From NCBI GenBank assembly GCA_964505215.1, contig CAZDGU010000003.1:186001-250000 (forward strand): DNA of 64,000 bases, read 5' to 3'. How positions within the stretch are numbered: the stretch's first letter is position 1; each line of letters starts with the position of its first letter. A model generated the notes under the pieces. That model was not told where the DNA came from and did not search any database. It worked only from the letters and a program-made list of their open reading frames with translations. Shown in pieces: positions 53,132 through 62,882 of this stretch. The stretch is from Gracilimonas sp964505215 (GTDB lineage Bacteria > Bacteroidota > Rhodothermia > Balneolales > Balneolaceae). A program made the translations under genes and the position numbers.

Positions 53132-55687
53132 CTAAGCAGCTTCACCTCTTAGCACTTCCAGCGGGGGCTTGTTGTGAAGTCCGCGCGTGTTTAGCAATCC
53201 GATTATTAAAACAAGAGCGGTAAGAATGAGAATTTCTACGCCAATAGTGAAAAAATTAGGGGTGAAGATGATGTCAAAATAAAAATAGCCAATCAGGAAG
53301 CTGGCGCCTAAGGAAAGAGCAAGCCCCGTAATGGAAGCCATGATGCCCAGCATTACGTATTCAATAATCTGTATTTTAACAACCTGCTTTTTTCTGGCAC
53401 CAAGCGTGCGCAGTAAAACGGCTTCCCGAATACGCTGGAACCTGCCGGTTGCGGCGGAGCCTGCCAAAACAATCAGTCCCGTAATAATGCTGAACAAGCC
53501 AATAAACTGAATGACAAAAGTGATTTTATCAATAAAGTTACGTACCGTTTCTAAAACCAATCCAATATCAATGGCTGAAACGTTTGGATAGCGCTGCACC
53601 AGTTTTTGCTGAAGCAGGAGTGATGCTTCCCGGCTCTCAGTATTAACGGTTGTGGCAAAAAACTGAGGAGCTGACTCTAACACGCCTGCCGGAAATACCA
53701 CGAAAAAGTTGGGCTGAGGCTGATCCCACACAACCGTCCGGGTGCTGGCAACGTACGTTTTGATGGGAATTCCTTGCACATTCCAGGTCAGCGTGTCGCC
53801 AAGGGAAATATCTAAATTTTCCATCTGATCTTCTTCAACCGAAATGGGCACGGCTTGATTTGGATTATTCATTTGGCCAATCCAAGTGCCTGCCGTTAGC
53901 GTTTCGGAGGGGAGCAGAGAGTCTCTGTAGGTAGAACGGTATTCGCGGTTCAGCGCCCAGCCGCTCGCATTTCGGGTAGAATCTTGCTGCCATTCTTGTG
54001 CGCTCATTCCATTAATTGCCTTAATACGCATGGTTACAATGGGCACATTTTGAAGAATTTCATGTCCTGATTCAGCTATAATTTCATTCACCCCGGCATT
54101 TTGGTCGTACTGGACATCGAACAAAGCCAGATTTGGAAGGTCTTGTTCTGAGCCGAAATCAATTTGTTCCAGCAGCATATCTTGGGTGAGGTAGAGGGAA
54201 CTAATCATAGTTACGCCCAGCCCAAAAGTAAGCAGCAGCGTGGTGGTTTGATTGTTGGGTCGGTATAGGTTGGAAAGGCCTTGGCGTAGCTCGTAGTTGA
54301 AGCCGTTTCGTAATAGCTTTCGCGCCAGCATCATAATCAAACCGGCAAAACCGGTGAGCAGCAGCAGGCAAAAAGCTAATCCCGCCGTAAAGACAAGAGC
54401 CGGAAGGATTGCGCCTAGCATTAACCAGGCATATCCTGTGATGAACACGCTCACCGTCACCCCAAGAATAATTTTGGTTGAAGTGGGAAGCAGCGCATTT
54501 AGATTTATATCTATCGACCGCAATGCGTGGAGGGGTGATATTTTTCTAACCGCTAACAGCGGAAATAAGGCGAATAAAATAGATACCACAACGCCGGTTA
54601 GCATGCCGATTGCAATGGAGCTCCACGAAATATACAGGTCGATATCAACGGGAATGAAATCGCTAACTAAAACCGGTAAATATAGCTGTACTACCGAGCC
54701 TGCCGCGGCTCCCAGTCCCGAGCCGATAAACCCCATGGCGGTGGCCTGAATGAGATATATGAGCAGCGCCTGTTTTGACGAAACGCCTACACAGCGCAAA
54801 ACAGCTACGGTATTTATTTTTTGGCGGACGTACACAAAAATGGAGCTGGCTACACCAATTCCACCCAAAAGCAGCGCTATAAAACCAATGAGGTTTAGGA
54901 AATTGGAGAGATACGAAATGGCTTCTCCTACTTCTTGCTCGCGCTCTTCTACGGTGTCGAATCCAAAGCGAAGATTTTGCTGTTCGCGGAGCTGTTCAAG
55001 CCGTTTTTCGACAGATTTAATATCTGTCTGTTCCGATAACTGATGCCAGGATACGTATTGCAACCTGCTTCCACGTTGTAAAAGCCCGGTTTGTTCCACA
55101 TTCTTTTTGGGAATAAAAATGCGCGGGCCAAAAAAGGATGCTGCTACAGGCTGACCGGGAATTTCGATAATAGCTCCTTCAATTTTATAGGTAACCTGAC
55201 CAACCTTAATAGAATCGCCGGCCTCAATCTCAAATAACCGCATGATAGATTCATCCACCAGTGCCGACTGATTGTTTTGAAATTGATGAGCAGCTATGGC
55301 GGGCTCGGTTACTAAATCTCCATAAAAGGGAAAGCCTCCTTCCAGAGCGGTTATTTGAGATAAACGAGTTTGGCCGGTTTTAGGAAAAAAAGCCATAGAG
55401 CTGAACTTTAGCGCTGTGGATTGCTCTCCGCCTAAAGAATCCAGAACCTGCTGTAATTCGGGTTGAAAGGGAGCATTTCGGCTCACTTCCAAATCGGCGC
55501 CCAACAGTTCTTTGGCCTGATTTTGTATGCCGGTGTTCAAGTTTGCACGAAAGGAGGTGATGGCTACTTGTGCGGCAACTCCTACAATAATGGCCGCCAT
55601 AAAAAGGAATAATTTGGAGCGGTTGGAACGCGAATCGCGCCAAGCCATTTTGAAAGTCCAGCCAATGGATGTTCGGTTTGTTTCCAT
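53132..55687 (-). CDS. FtsX-type ABC transporter permease (YbbP-like)
   Basis: The 851-residue permease has an N-terminal membrane helix, a MacB-like periplasmic domain and an FtsX domain around 260-385. Two more central helices follow, then a second periplasmic region and a second FtsX domain near the C-terminus (about 715-845), ending in LNTRGLHNKPPLEVLRGEAA. This is the double FtsX layout of YbbP. Its start ATG overlaps the stop of the ATPase gene (TGATG), so the pair is coupled. The cargo is probably a lipid or lipoprotein; the E. coli homologue's substrate is not settled. Confidence 0.93.
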   Translation of the reverse strand: METNRTSIGWTFKMAWRDSRSNRSKLFLFMAAIIVGVAAQVAITSFRANLNTGIQNQAKELLGADLEVSRNAPFQPELQQVLDSLGGEQSTALKFSSMAFFPKTGQTRLSQITALEGGFPFYGDLVTEPAIAAHQFQNNQSALVDESIMRLFEIEAGDSIKVGQVTYKIEGAIIEIPGQPVAASFFGPRIFIPKKNVEQTGLLQRGSRLQYVSWHQLSEQTDIKSVEKRLEQLREQQNLRFGFDTVEEREQEVGEAISYLSNFLNLIGFIALLLGGIGVASSIFVYVRQKINTVAVLRCVGVSSKQALLIYLIQATAMGFIGSGLGAAAGSVVQLYLPVLVSDFIPVDIDLYISWSSIAIGMLTGVVVSILFALFPLLAVRKISPLHALRSIDINLNALLPTSTKIILGVTVSVFITGYAWLMLGAILPALVFTAGLAFCLLLLTGFAGLIMMLARKLLRNGFNYELRQGLSNLYRPNNQTTTLLLTFGLGVTMISSLYLTQDMLLEQIDFGSEQDLPNLALFDVQYDQNAGVNEIIAESGHEILQNVPIVTMRIKAINGMSAQEWQQDSTRNASGWALNREYRSTYRDSLLPSETLTAGTWIGQMNNPNQAVPISVEEDQMENLDISLGDTLTWNVQGIPIKTYVASTRTVVWDQPQPNFFVVFPAGVLESAPQFFATTVNTESREASLLLQQKLVQRYPNVSAIDIGLVLETVRNFIDKITFVIQFIGLFSIITGLIVLAGSAATGRFQRIREAVLLRTLGARKKQVVKIQIIEYVMLGIMASITGLALSLGASFLIGYFYFDIIFTPNFFTIGVEILILTALVLIIGLLNTRGLHNKPPLEVLRGEAA

Positions 55688-56400
55688 CAGCTGCTTACCG
55701 TTTCGGATTCTATAATTTGGAGCGAATCATCCTGTATTTTTCCGTTTTTCAGGGAAATGATGCGGTCGCACTTTTTTGCTAATGCCAAATCGTGGGTTAC
55801 TAAAACCAGCGTGGTTTCCTGTTGTTCATTCAGGTTGAAAATGAGTTGCTCGATAGACTGTCCGGTTTCAGAATCCAGGTTTCCGGTGGGCTCGTCGGCG
55901 AATAGAATTTTGGGCTGATTAATAAACGCCCGAGCAATAGCCACCCGCTGCTGCTCGCCACCCGAAAGCTGGGTGGGATAATGATGAACGCGTTCGGCCA
56001 GTCCTACTTCGCCAAGTAACTCATTAGCACGCTCGCGCACTTCTGCGGTTCCTTCACCCCGAAGCTCAAGCGGCACCATTACATTTTCCAGAGCGGTAAG
56101 CGTTGGAACCAGCTGGAACGTTTGAAATACAAAGCCTACGTGCTGATTCCGAACTCCTGCGCGTTCGTCTTCATTCAAAGGATTGAGAGGAATTCCGTTT
56201 AAAGTAACCGTTCCCGAAGTAGGGCGATCGAGTCCGGCACACAAGCCTAACAGCGTGGTTTTTCCACTTCCGGACGGACCCACAATGGCACAGCTTTGCC
56301 CTTTTGGAACCGAAAAGCTGATATCGTTAACTACGGTTAAAGTTTTGGTTCCGCTTTTAAAAGTGCGGTAAAGCTGATGAATTTCGAGGATTGCTGACAC
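55687..56400 (-). CDS. ABC transporter ATPase (YbbA/LolD-like)
   Basis: The 237-residue ATPase has Walker A GPSGSGKTT (about 40-48), signature LSGGEQQRVAIARA and Walker B ILFADEPTGNLD, typical of the LolD/MacB/YbbA branch. It starts at GTG 56400, since the conserved first strand needs this start. It is upstream of and coupled to the double-FtsX permease. It is divergent from the arylesterase gene, reproducing the tesA-ybbA-ybbP neighbourhood seen in E. coli. Confidence 0.94.
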   Translation of the reverse strand: MSAILEIHQLYRTFKSGTKTLTVVNDISFSVPKGQSCAIVGPSGSGKTTLLGLCAGLDRPTSGTVTLNGIPLNPLNEDERAGVRNQHVGFVFQTFQLVPTLTALENVMVPLELRGEGTAEVRERANELLGEVGLAERVHHYPTQLSGGEQQRVAIARAFINQPKILFADEPTGNLDSETGQSIEQLIFNLNEQQETTLVLVTHDLALAKKCDRIISLKNGKIQDDSLQIIESETVSS

Positions 56401-56596
56401 GTTCTGTTTTTAATTCTTTTTGTAAATGATACCGCTTTTAACAACGGTTTACGGTTTAAACATTCCTTTTGTTTAAGAGATTTTTCAACTGTTTTTAATT
56501 ACTGAATTAGAAGCTAAAGAATGAAAGAAAGTATAATTTGGTTCGTTATCTTTTGTGGGTGTAACCAGAAAGTAAAATCTCTATCGGTTTATTTTT

Positions 56597-57214
56597 ATGA
56601 AGTTATTTTTGATGATTTTTTCGGTATGTATGAGCGCGTCGCTGTATGCGCAGGATGTTGAAGAGAAAGCCATTCTCTTTTTTGGGGACAGCATCACGGC
56701 GGGCTTGGGTGTTGAGCAAGAACAGGCCTTTCCGGCTTTAATTCAAGAAAAAATAGATTCGATGGGGCTTCAATATGAAGTGATTAATGGGGGATTGAGT
56801 GGAGAAACTTCAGCCGGTGGATTGCGCCGCATTGATTGGGTGTTGCAACGAGAAATAGATATTCTGGTGCTGGAATTAGGCGGAAATGACGGTTTGCGCG
56901 GAATTGATTTAACTTCAACCCAAAAAAACCTGGAGCAGATTATTGAAAAATACCGCGTTAAAAATCCGAAAGGGAAAGTGATTATTGCCGGAATGCAGGT
57001 CCCCCCGAATTTGGGACAGGAATACACGGCTGCATTTCAAAAAATGTATCCGGAGTTGGCAGAGAAGTATGATGTGCCGCTGATTCCCCTCATCATGGAT
57101 AAGCTGGGAGGAAATGAAGATTATATTCAGGCTGATGGCCTTCACCCCACACCGCAGGGCCACCGTGTGATAGCCGAAACGGTTTGGGAGAAGCTGAAGC
57201 CTTTGTTGAATTAA
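56597..57214 (+). CDS. tesA: TesA-like arylesterase / lysophospholipase (SGNH)
   Basis: The 205-residue protein has a signal peptide ending near SLYAQD. All four SGNH blocks are present: FFGDSITAG (Ser), NGGLSGETS (Gly), LELGGNDGLRG (Asn) and DGLHPTPQGH (Asp, His). Length and motifs match the periplasmic TesA/arylesterase family, which cleaves thioesters and lysophospholipids. It is divergent from the YbbA/YbbP-like pair, with 196 bases between. Confidence 0.92.
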   Translation: MKLFLMIFSVCMSASLYAQDVEEKAILFFGDSITAGLGVEQEQAFPALIQEKIDSMGLQYEVINGGLSGETSAGGLRRIDWVLQREIDILVLELGGNDGLRGIDLTSTQKNLEQIIEKYRVKNPKGKVIIAGMQVPPNLGQEYTAAFQKMYPELAEKYDVPLIPLIMDKLGGNEDYIQADGLHPTPQGHRVIAETVWEKLKPLLN

Positions 57215-57217
57215 AGC

Positions 57218-58138
57218 TTAATAGAGAATGTAGGTGAGGGAGAATATGGAAATAGTAATCCATAAAATAAGGGCAAAAATGATAGGTTTAAATCCTGCCT
57301 GAGCCAAATCTTTGACGGAAAGAGTAGAGCCGACCAAAAATAAAGTAACCACCAGCAGCCGCTTGGAAGTAAGCACAATGCCGTCGGTAACTAAAGTGGG
57401 CAGCAGGTGATAGCTGTTAATAAAAATGGCGATAACGAACAGCAGAATAAACCAGGGAATTTTAATTTTCTCTCCCTTGGTTTTAAAATAAAACATGGAG
57501 AGCACCGTCAAAGGAATAATCCAAAGCGTGCGCGAAAGCTTGACGGTAGTAGCAATTTTGAGGGCTTCATCGCCATAGCTGAGCGCCGCGCCGACTACCG
57601 AGCTGGTATCATGAATGGCCACGGCAGACCACAGCCCAAATTGATTTTGACTAAGGCCGAGCAGCTTTCCGATAGGTGGAAATATGAACAGCGCAACAGA
57701 ATTGAGCAGAAAAACGGTGCCCAGCGCCATGCTAATAGTTTTATGTTCGGCTTTGATAACGGGAGAAACGGCGGCAATGGCGCTCCCTCCACAAATGGAA
57801 GTTCCGGAAGTAATTAAATGGCCCAGTTTTTTATCAATATTAAGCGACCGGGCTAAAACAAAACCAACGCTAAGGGTAAGTGCAATGGAAAGGAAAGTGA
57901 GACTGAAGCCTTCTTTACCGGTTTGAAGGGTTTCGCCAATGAGCATTCCAAACCCCAGGCCTACAACCGCAATCTTCAACAAATAATGAATACCTTTTTG
58001 GGTGAATTTCTTAAAGGGATTTTCAAACAGAAGGACAAATATAAAACCCAGCAGGAGCGCTATAGGACTGCTTAAAAATCCCAAAAGAGCTGTAAGTATG
58101 ATGACAATAAAAGTAAATTTAGGAAGCAGTTCTTTCAT
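57218..58138 (-). CDS. YeiH-family putative sulfate exporter
   Basis: The 306-residue membrane protein has about ten helices and the YeiH/UPF0324 signature GTSICGGSAIAAVSPVI near residue 112, followed by WSAVAIHDTSSVVGAAL. The family (PSE) includes TauZ, linked to sulfur compound export. The gene stop lies four bases from the TesA stop (convergent). The neighbouring LysR gene on the same strand probably regulates it, as in many genomes with a yeiE-yeiH pair. Confidence 0.93.
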   Translation of the reverse strand: MKELLPKFTFIVIILTALLGFLSSPIALLLGFIFVLLFENPFKKFTQKGIHYLLKIAVVGLGFGMLIGETLQTGKEGFSLTFLSIALTLSVGFVLARSLNIDKKLGHLITSGTSICGGSAIAAVSPVIKAEHKTISMALGTVFLLNSVALFIFPPIGKLLGLSQNQFGLWSAVAIHDTSSVVGAALSYGDEALKIATTVKLSRTLWIIPLTVLSMFYFKTKGEKIKIPWFILLFVIAIFINSYHLLPTLVTDGIVLTSKRLLVVTLFLVGSTLSVKDLAQAGFKPIIFALILWITISIFSLTYILY

Positions 58139-58216
58139 GAGAATAGGTTATTTGTGCGGCACAAAAGTAAGAACTTGGCATAACCTTTTAGCAATTTAAA
58201 ACGGAATAGCTGATAA

Positions 58217-59101
58217 CTAAAGGTTATAGTTATTTTTTACCAGTCGCTCAAAATAATCCATGACTTTAGATTTGTATCCCGTACGAGATATAAAGTAAAA
58301 CCAGCGCTCAAGCTTCAGGTTTTTAATCTCGATAATTTTGAGCTTGTTATTGGCTATATCATCTTTTACGGCATGTATAGACAGCAGGGAATAAGCATCC
58401 GAATGATACAGGTAGTTTTTAATTGCTTCGGTGCTGCTAAGCGTAATTACTGTATTCAACTTGTTGATTTCAAATGAATTTAAAAGTGAGTAAATCATTT
58501 TTCGGGTGCCGGAGCCCAATTCCCGTTCGGCATAGGAAAGTTCGGAGAGCTTTTGCTTAGCAATGCTGCCGGAGGGTATCTGCTTGTTTTGGGCATTGGT
58601 AACCAGCACCAGCTCGTCTTTGATGAATTTCTTAAACTGTAGTTTTCGGTGTGAACCGGAGCCTTCGGTTATCCCAAAATTGAGCTGCCGGTTTAAGATA
58701 AGCTCTTCAATTTCTTTTGAATTTCCGCTGGTAACGCTAAAGGTGGTTTTAGGTGATGGATGATTAAAAGCGGCAATTATTTTCGGAATAATATAATTGG
58801 CCAGCGTGGTACTTGCGCCAAGTTCAATGTGCCGGGGAGCGTGCTCATCTAAGCTTAAAAACTGATTTTCGAGCTCTGCATACAGATCCAGAATTTTGTT
58901 TACATAACCGAGAAAGGTTTTTCCTTCTTGGGTAAGCTCAATGGAGTTTCGTTTTCTTAAGAAAAAGCTGGTTTTGTATTCTTCTTCCAGCAGGCGAATA
59001 GCTTTTGACACGGCCGGTTGCGAAATAAATAAATGCTCAGCTGCTTTGGTAAAGCTTAAATGGTTGGCAACTTCTTTAAATATGTGGAGCTTTGTTTTCA
59101 T
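58217..59101 (-). CDS. LysR-family transcriptional regulator
   Basis: The 294-residue protein has the LysR winged helix at the N-terminus (FKEVANHLSFTKAAEHLFISQPAVSKAIRLLEEE) and an effector-binding domain at about 90-290. It is upstream of the YeiH gene on the same strand with 78 bases between, and resembles YeiE/CysL-type regulators in this setting. I infer it controls the exporter in response to sulfite or a related anion. The ligand cannot be read from the sequence. Confidence 0.92.
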   Translation of the reverse strand: MKTKLHIFKEVANHLSFTKAAEHLFISQPAVSKAIRLLEEEYKTSFFLRKRNSIELTQEGKTFLGYVNKILDLYAELENQFLSLDEHAPRHIELGASTTLANYIIPKIIAAFNHPSPKTTFSVTSGNSKEIEELILNRQLNFGITEGSGSHRKLQFKKFIKDELVLVTNAQNKQIPSGSIAKQKLSELSYAERELGSGTRKMIYSLLNSFEINKLNTVITLSSTEAIKNYLYHSDAYSLLSIHAVKDDIANNKLKIIEIKNLKLERWFYFISRTGYKSKVMDYFERLVKNNYNL

Positions 59102-59127
59102 GAATCAGGCTAAATGCCAAAGTTGGC

Positions 59128-59835
59128 TTAAATTAACTTTTCTCCGATTATTCCCACCAAAAAGCCCAGCGATGCACCCAGCGAGGTTAGATAATTATTA
59201 CTGAGCTTGCTTTCAGGGATGATGTCCTGAATCAATAAATATAAAATTCCACCGCTTGCAAAGGTCATTAAATGGGCGGTTAAATCCGGATAATCAGTCA
59301 AAAAAAAATGTCCGATTAATGCGCCTGCAATTCCAAAAAAGCTCAGGAAAAAGAAAATGGCAAGTGTTTTAGCAACCGAAAATCCGCTTTGTACCACATC
59401 GCGGAAGGAGTTAAAGGCTTCGGGCAGGTTTTGCAAGCCAATGAAAATGGCGAGGAGCGTAGCCATGCCGGTTTGCATAGAAAAAACGGCTCCTAATGCA
59501 ATGGATTCGGGAATGAAATCCATGAGCATAGCCAGCAGTGTGGAGGCTTGACTTCCCTGATTTACCAGATATTTATCTAAGCCCATAAATACGAGCGTCC
59601 CGGCAAGGAATGAGAGAATGATGGGAAGCAGCTTCAGTTCTTCCATGCCCTTGGGAATCAGTACTAAGGCCACAGCGGAAAGCATAATACCGGCTCCAAA
59701 AGACATCATGGTGTGGGTGATTTCATACTTCACCGGGCTTTCATCCACATAATGATTAAAATATTGGGCTAATAGCCCGCCAATAAAAACCGTAACGCCT
59801 GCAAATCCTGAAAAAATAATAATGGTAAATATCAT
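59128..59835 (-). CDS. ZIP-like membrane protein with altered metal motifs
   Basis: The 235-residue protein has about seven or eight membrane helices in the ZIP order. At the TM4 motif, where HNxPEG is usual, it reads DFIPESIALG, and at the TM5 motif it reads QNLPEAFNS. The usual metal-binding His is therefore absent and Asp or Gln takes its place. It may carry a different ion or have lost transport. It is 26 bases upstream of the LysR gene on the same strand and may share its transcript. A palindrome-rich patch lies upstream. Confidence 0.8.
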   Translation of the reverse strand: MIFTIIIFSGFAGVTVFIGGLLAQYFNHYVDESPVKYEITHTMMSFGAGIMLSAVALVLIPKGMEELKLLPIILSFLAGTLVFMGLDKYLVNQGSQASTLLAMLMDFIPESIALGAVFSMQTGMATLLAIFIGLQNLPEAFNSFRDVVQSGFSVAKTLAIFFFLSFFGIAGALIGHFFLTDYPDLTAHLMTFASGGILYLLIQDIIPESKLSNNYLTSLGASLGFLVGIIGEKLI

Positions 59836-59873
59836 AAGCCCTGCAAAGGTAATGATATTTTTTGTTTGAGGAG

Positions 59874-59978
59874 GAAGCCGGAGCTTCGTGACGAGATTCC
59901 ACCTGTTATCTGTGATTCATACCGCTCGTTGCTAAGCTCCGGCTTAGCAACGCAAGTCCCGGAAGCTCCAGCTTCCGG
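59874..59978. repeat. Cluster of three palindromes
   Basis: GAAGC-CGGA-GCTTC (59874-59887), a perfect 11-bp stem CGTTGCTAAGC / GCTTAGCAACG with loop TCCG (59927-59952), and a perfect 9-bp stem CCGGAAGCT / AGCTTCCGG (59959-59978) occur within 105 bases. They share an AGCTCCGG/CCGGAGCT core. I read them as REP-like intergenic repeats between the M3 peptidase and ZIP genes. Confidence 0.75.
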
Positions 59979-60013
59979 AAACTGACTATTTCTCGCAGAT
60001 TGTAAACCAACTC

Positions 60014-62191
60014 TTACTGAGCCTTCAACCCCCGGCGCTCCAGCAGGTGCTTTACTTCGGGATCCTGGCCGCGGTAGTTTCGGTAGAGCTCCATGGCATC
60101 ATCACTACCGCCTTGAGAAAGCAGTAAATTGCGGAAGCGTTGGCCATTTTCTGAGGTTAATCCACCGTTTTGCTGCATGAAGGCAAATGCATCAGCAGCT
60201 AACACTTCACTCCAGATATATGCGTAATAATTGGCTGCATATCCTCCCGCAAAAATATGAGAGAAATAAGGAGACTTATAGCGCGGCGGAATGGCTTTGG
60301 CATCCAGGTCATATTTGGCCAGTGCGTTATGTTCGAAAGCTACAACATCGGTCGGAATTTGAGAGGTATTCAGCAGGTGCCACTCTAAATCCAGCATGGT
60401 GGCGGCTAAGTATTCCTGCGTATCAAATCCCTGGTTGAAGTTGCGTGCTGCAATTACTTTATCTAACAGTTCTTGTGGAATTTGCTCTCCGGTTTTGTAA
60501 TGGATGGCGTAATTTTTGAGCACTTCCGGCTGAATGGCCCAGTCTTCCTCAAAAGTAGAAGGGAATTCTACAAAATCGCGAGGTACGGAAGTTCCGGCTT
60601 GAGAAGGATAGGTAACATCGGAGAACAGCCCGTGAACGGCATGTCCCATTTCATGAAACATGGTAGTTACGTTATCAAAACTGATGAGTGCAGGCTCGCC
60701 CTCTGCCGGCTTGGGAATATTCATTACGTTTAGAATAACCGGCTTTTTATTCAGCAAATGAGATTGACGCACAAAGCTATTCATCCAGGCGCCGCCGCTT
60801 TTGGAATCGCGTGCAAAGTAATCTGCGTAAAATAAGCCGATTTGTGAGCCATCTTTATCAAACACATTAAAAACACGCACGTCTTCCTGATATACGGGTA
60901 GGTCGAATCGCTCTTCAAATGTAATTCCAAACAGCTTATTCATAGTAAAAAACACGCCATCTTTGAGTACACGGTTCAGCTCAAAATACGGACGAACTTC
61001 GTCCTGATTGATGTTGTAGCGGGCTTTGCGAACTTTCTCAGCATAATAGTTCCAGTCCCACGGCTGCACTTCACCCTTCACGCCATCATCCAGCATCATT
61101 TGATGAATATCGGCTTGCTCCTGCTCGGTATTGGTGATAACGGCGGGAATTAAATCGCGCAGCATATCCAGCGCATTTTTCGGAGTTTGAGCCGTTTGTG
61201 GGTCAATTTTATAAGCGGCAAAGTTTTCGTATCCCAATAAATCAGCTTTTTCTGCGCGCAGGGCGGTTATTTCTAAAATCAGCGGACGGTTATCAATTCC
61301 GCCATTCTCGCCGATGGCCCGGTTGGCTGAGGCTTTCCATACGCGTTCGCGCAGTGCTCGGTTATCCAAACTTGTGAGGATGGGAACCCGCGTAGTGTTG
61401 GTGATGGAAAGCAGGTATTTACCTTCGTGTCCATTTTCTGCGGCGGCTTCTTTTGCAGCTGCAATGCGGTCGTCGCTAAGGCCGGCCAGTTTGCTTTTGT
61501 CATCAACAATAACGGCGCGCTCTTTGGTTACGGCCAGCAGGTTGTCGTCAAATTGCGTGGTAAGGGTAGAAAGGCGGCTGTTGATTTCGCGCATGCGCTC
61601 TTTTTCAGCTTCAGTAAGTTGTGCTCCGGCGCGGATGAAGTCGCGGTAGGTATCTTCCAGCAGTTTGGTTTGAGCTTCATTCAGATTCAAATCACCCCGC
61701 TGGTTGTACAGTGCTTTAACACGGGTAAAAAGCTCGGGATTCAGTAAAATATTATCGGAGTGAGCCGCCAGTTTAGGGGCCATTTCACTCTGAATTTCCT
61801 GAATTTTTTTATTGGTGTGAGCTGAGGTCAGGTTATAAAACACGGAGCTGGTGCGCTGAAGAAGGGCTCCGCTTTTTTCCATGGCAACAATAGTGTTTTC
61901 GAAAGTGGGCTTTTCTTTATTGTTGGCAATTTTTTCATGATCAGCCAAATCTTGTTTCATGCCTTCTTCAAAAGCCGGGCGAAAATGTTCAATTTTTATG
62001 GCATCAAAATCAGGGGCTTCAAAAGGTAGGGGACTTGGAGAAAAAAGTGGATTATCTTGTTGGGTAGCGGTTTCGCTCATAGTTTTGTTGGGTTCTGTGT
62101 TTTTTTGTTGGGTTTGAGATTGCGTGCTGCTACAGCCGGAAAACAGAAAGCTTCCTGTTATCATTAATACAGAGATAGAAAAGAGTTTCAT
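60014..62191 (-). CDS. M3-family zinc oligopeptidase lipoprotein (Dcp-like)
   Basis: The 725-residue protein has a lipoprotein signal ending in LFSGCSSTQ. A long helical body carries the thimet-oligopeptidase zinc motif HEMGHAVHG (HExxH) near residue 517, with the third ligand Glu in a following ...FPSTFEEDW segment. The length and the C-terminal layout (YKSPYFSHIFAGGYAANYYAYIWSE) match peptidyl-dipeptidase Dcp/oligopeptidase A. Dcp is usually cytoplasmic or periplasmic, so the lipid anchor puts this one at the membrane. It degrades short peptides. Confidence 0.94.
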   Translation of the reverse strand: MKLFSISVLMITGSFLFSGCSSTQSQTQQKNTEPNKTMSETATQQDNPLFSPSPLPFEAPDFDAIKIEHFRPAFEEGMKQDLADHEKIANNKEKPTFENTIVAMEKSGALLQRTSSVFYNLTSAHTNKKIQEIQSEMAPKLAAHSDNILLNPELFTRVKALYNQRGDLNLNEAQTKLLEDTYRDFIRAGAQLTEAEKERMREINSRLSTLTTQFDDNLLAVTKERAVIVDDKSKLAGLSDDRIAAAKEAAAENGHEGKYLLSITNTTRVPILTSLDNRALRERVWKASANRAIGENGGIDNRPLILEITALRAEKADLLGYENFAAYKIDPQTAQTPKNALDMLRDLIPAVITNTEQEQADIHQMMLDDGVKGEVQPWDWNYYAEKVRKARYNINQDEVRPYFELNRVLKDGVFFTMNKLFGITFEERFDLPVYQEDVRVFNVFDKDGSQIGLFYADYFARDSKSGGAWMNSFVRQSHLLNKKPVILNVMNIPKPAEGEPALISFDNVTTMFHEMGHAVHGLFSDVTYPSQAGTSVPRDFVEFPSTFEEDWAIQPEVLKNYAIHYKTGEQIPQELLDKVIAARNFNQGFDTQEYLAATMLDLEWHLLNTSQIPTDVVAFEHNALAKYDLDAKAIPPRYKSPYFSHIFAGGYAANYYAYIWSEVLAADAFAFMQQNGGLTSENGQRFRNLLLSQGGSDDAMELYRNYRGQDPEVKHLLERRGLKAQ

Positions 62192-62391
62192 AGTAAGAAC
62201 GTTAATTACAAATCATGTTCGAATAGCATAAGGTAATCACATTTAAAGATAGAAACGAGTTTAAGAAGAGGTGGTACAGCTTTTAAAAGACGGGGAATCA
62301 ACAGAAGAAATTTTTCTTTTTTTGTGTGGAATGTAATTTACCTTCAAGCTGTTAGGAAAATCGAACTTATTAACTAAAAAAATAGAATATT

Positions 62392-62820
62392 ATGCCTGTT
62401 AAAAAAGCTGATGCTGTTTGGAAAGGAGATTTAAAATCCGGAAAAGGAACCATGAAATTAGGAACCGGTCTGTTTGAGGGCCCGTTTACTTTTGCTTCGC
62501 GGTTTGAGGATGGCGAAGGAACTAACCCGGAAGAATTAATTGGAGCCGCCCACGCCGGCTGTTATGCTATGGCGTTTTCGAATGAACTGGATGGAGCCGG
62601 CTTCACCCCAAAATCTATGGATGTGCATGCCGATGTTACCTTTGATATGGTTGATGGCCATCCCGCTATTACCACAATCAAGCTAACGGCAAAAGGAAAC
62701 GTGCCGGATATTGATAACGATAAATTCCAGGAAATAGCCGAAGCTGCTAAAGTAGGATGTCCCGTTTCTAAAGCCCTGACCGGCGTAAATATTGAACTGG
62801 ATGCTACTCTGACAAATTGA
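62392..62820 (+). CDS. OsmC-family peroxiredoxin
   Basis: The 142-residue protein matches OsmC: GTNPEELIGAAHAGCYAMAFS with the peroxidatic Cys near residue 57, and a resolving Cys in AAKVGCPVSKAL near 122. OsmC proteins reduce organic hydroperoxides using thiol cofactors. The start ATG is preceded by an A-rich region. A terminator follows the stop. The next gene starts 62 bases on. Confidence 0.94.
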   Translation: MPVKKADAVWKGDLKSGKGTMKLGTGLFEGPFTFASRFEDGEGTNPEELIGAAHAGCYAMAFSNELDGAGFTPKSMDVHADVTFDMVDGHPAITTIKLTAKGNVPDIDNDKFQEIAEAAKVGCPVSKALTGVNIELDATLTN

Positions 62821-62844
62821 TTTAAAAATCATTCAGTAAAATTC

Positions 62845-62877
62845 AAAAAAGCTCTCTACTTTGTGGAGGGCTTTTTT
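62845..62877 (+). terminator. Rho-independent terminator after the OsmC gene
   Basis: AAAAAAGCTCTC and GAGGGCTTTTTT form a stem (one G-U pair) around a nine-base loop, followed by a T-run, 24 bases after the stop. Confidence 0.85.
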
Positions 62878-62882
62878 ATTTT

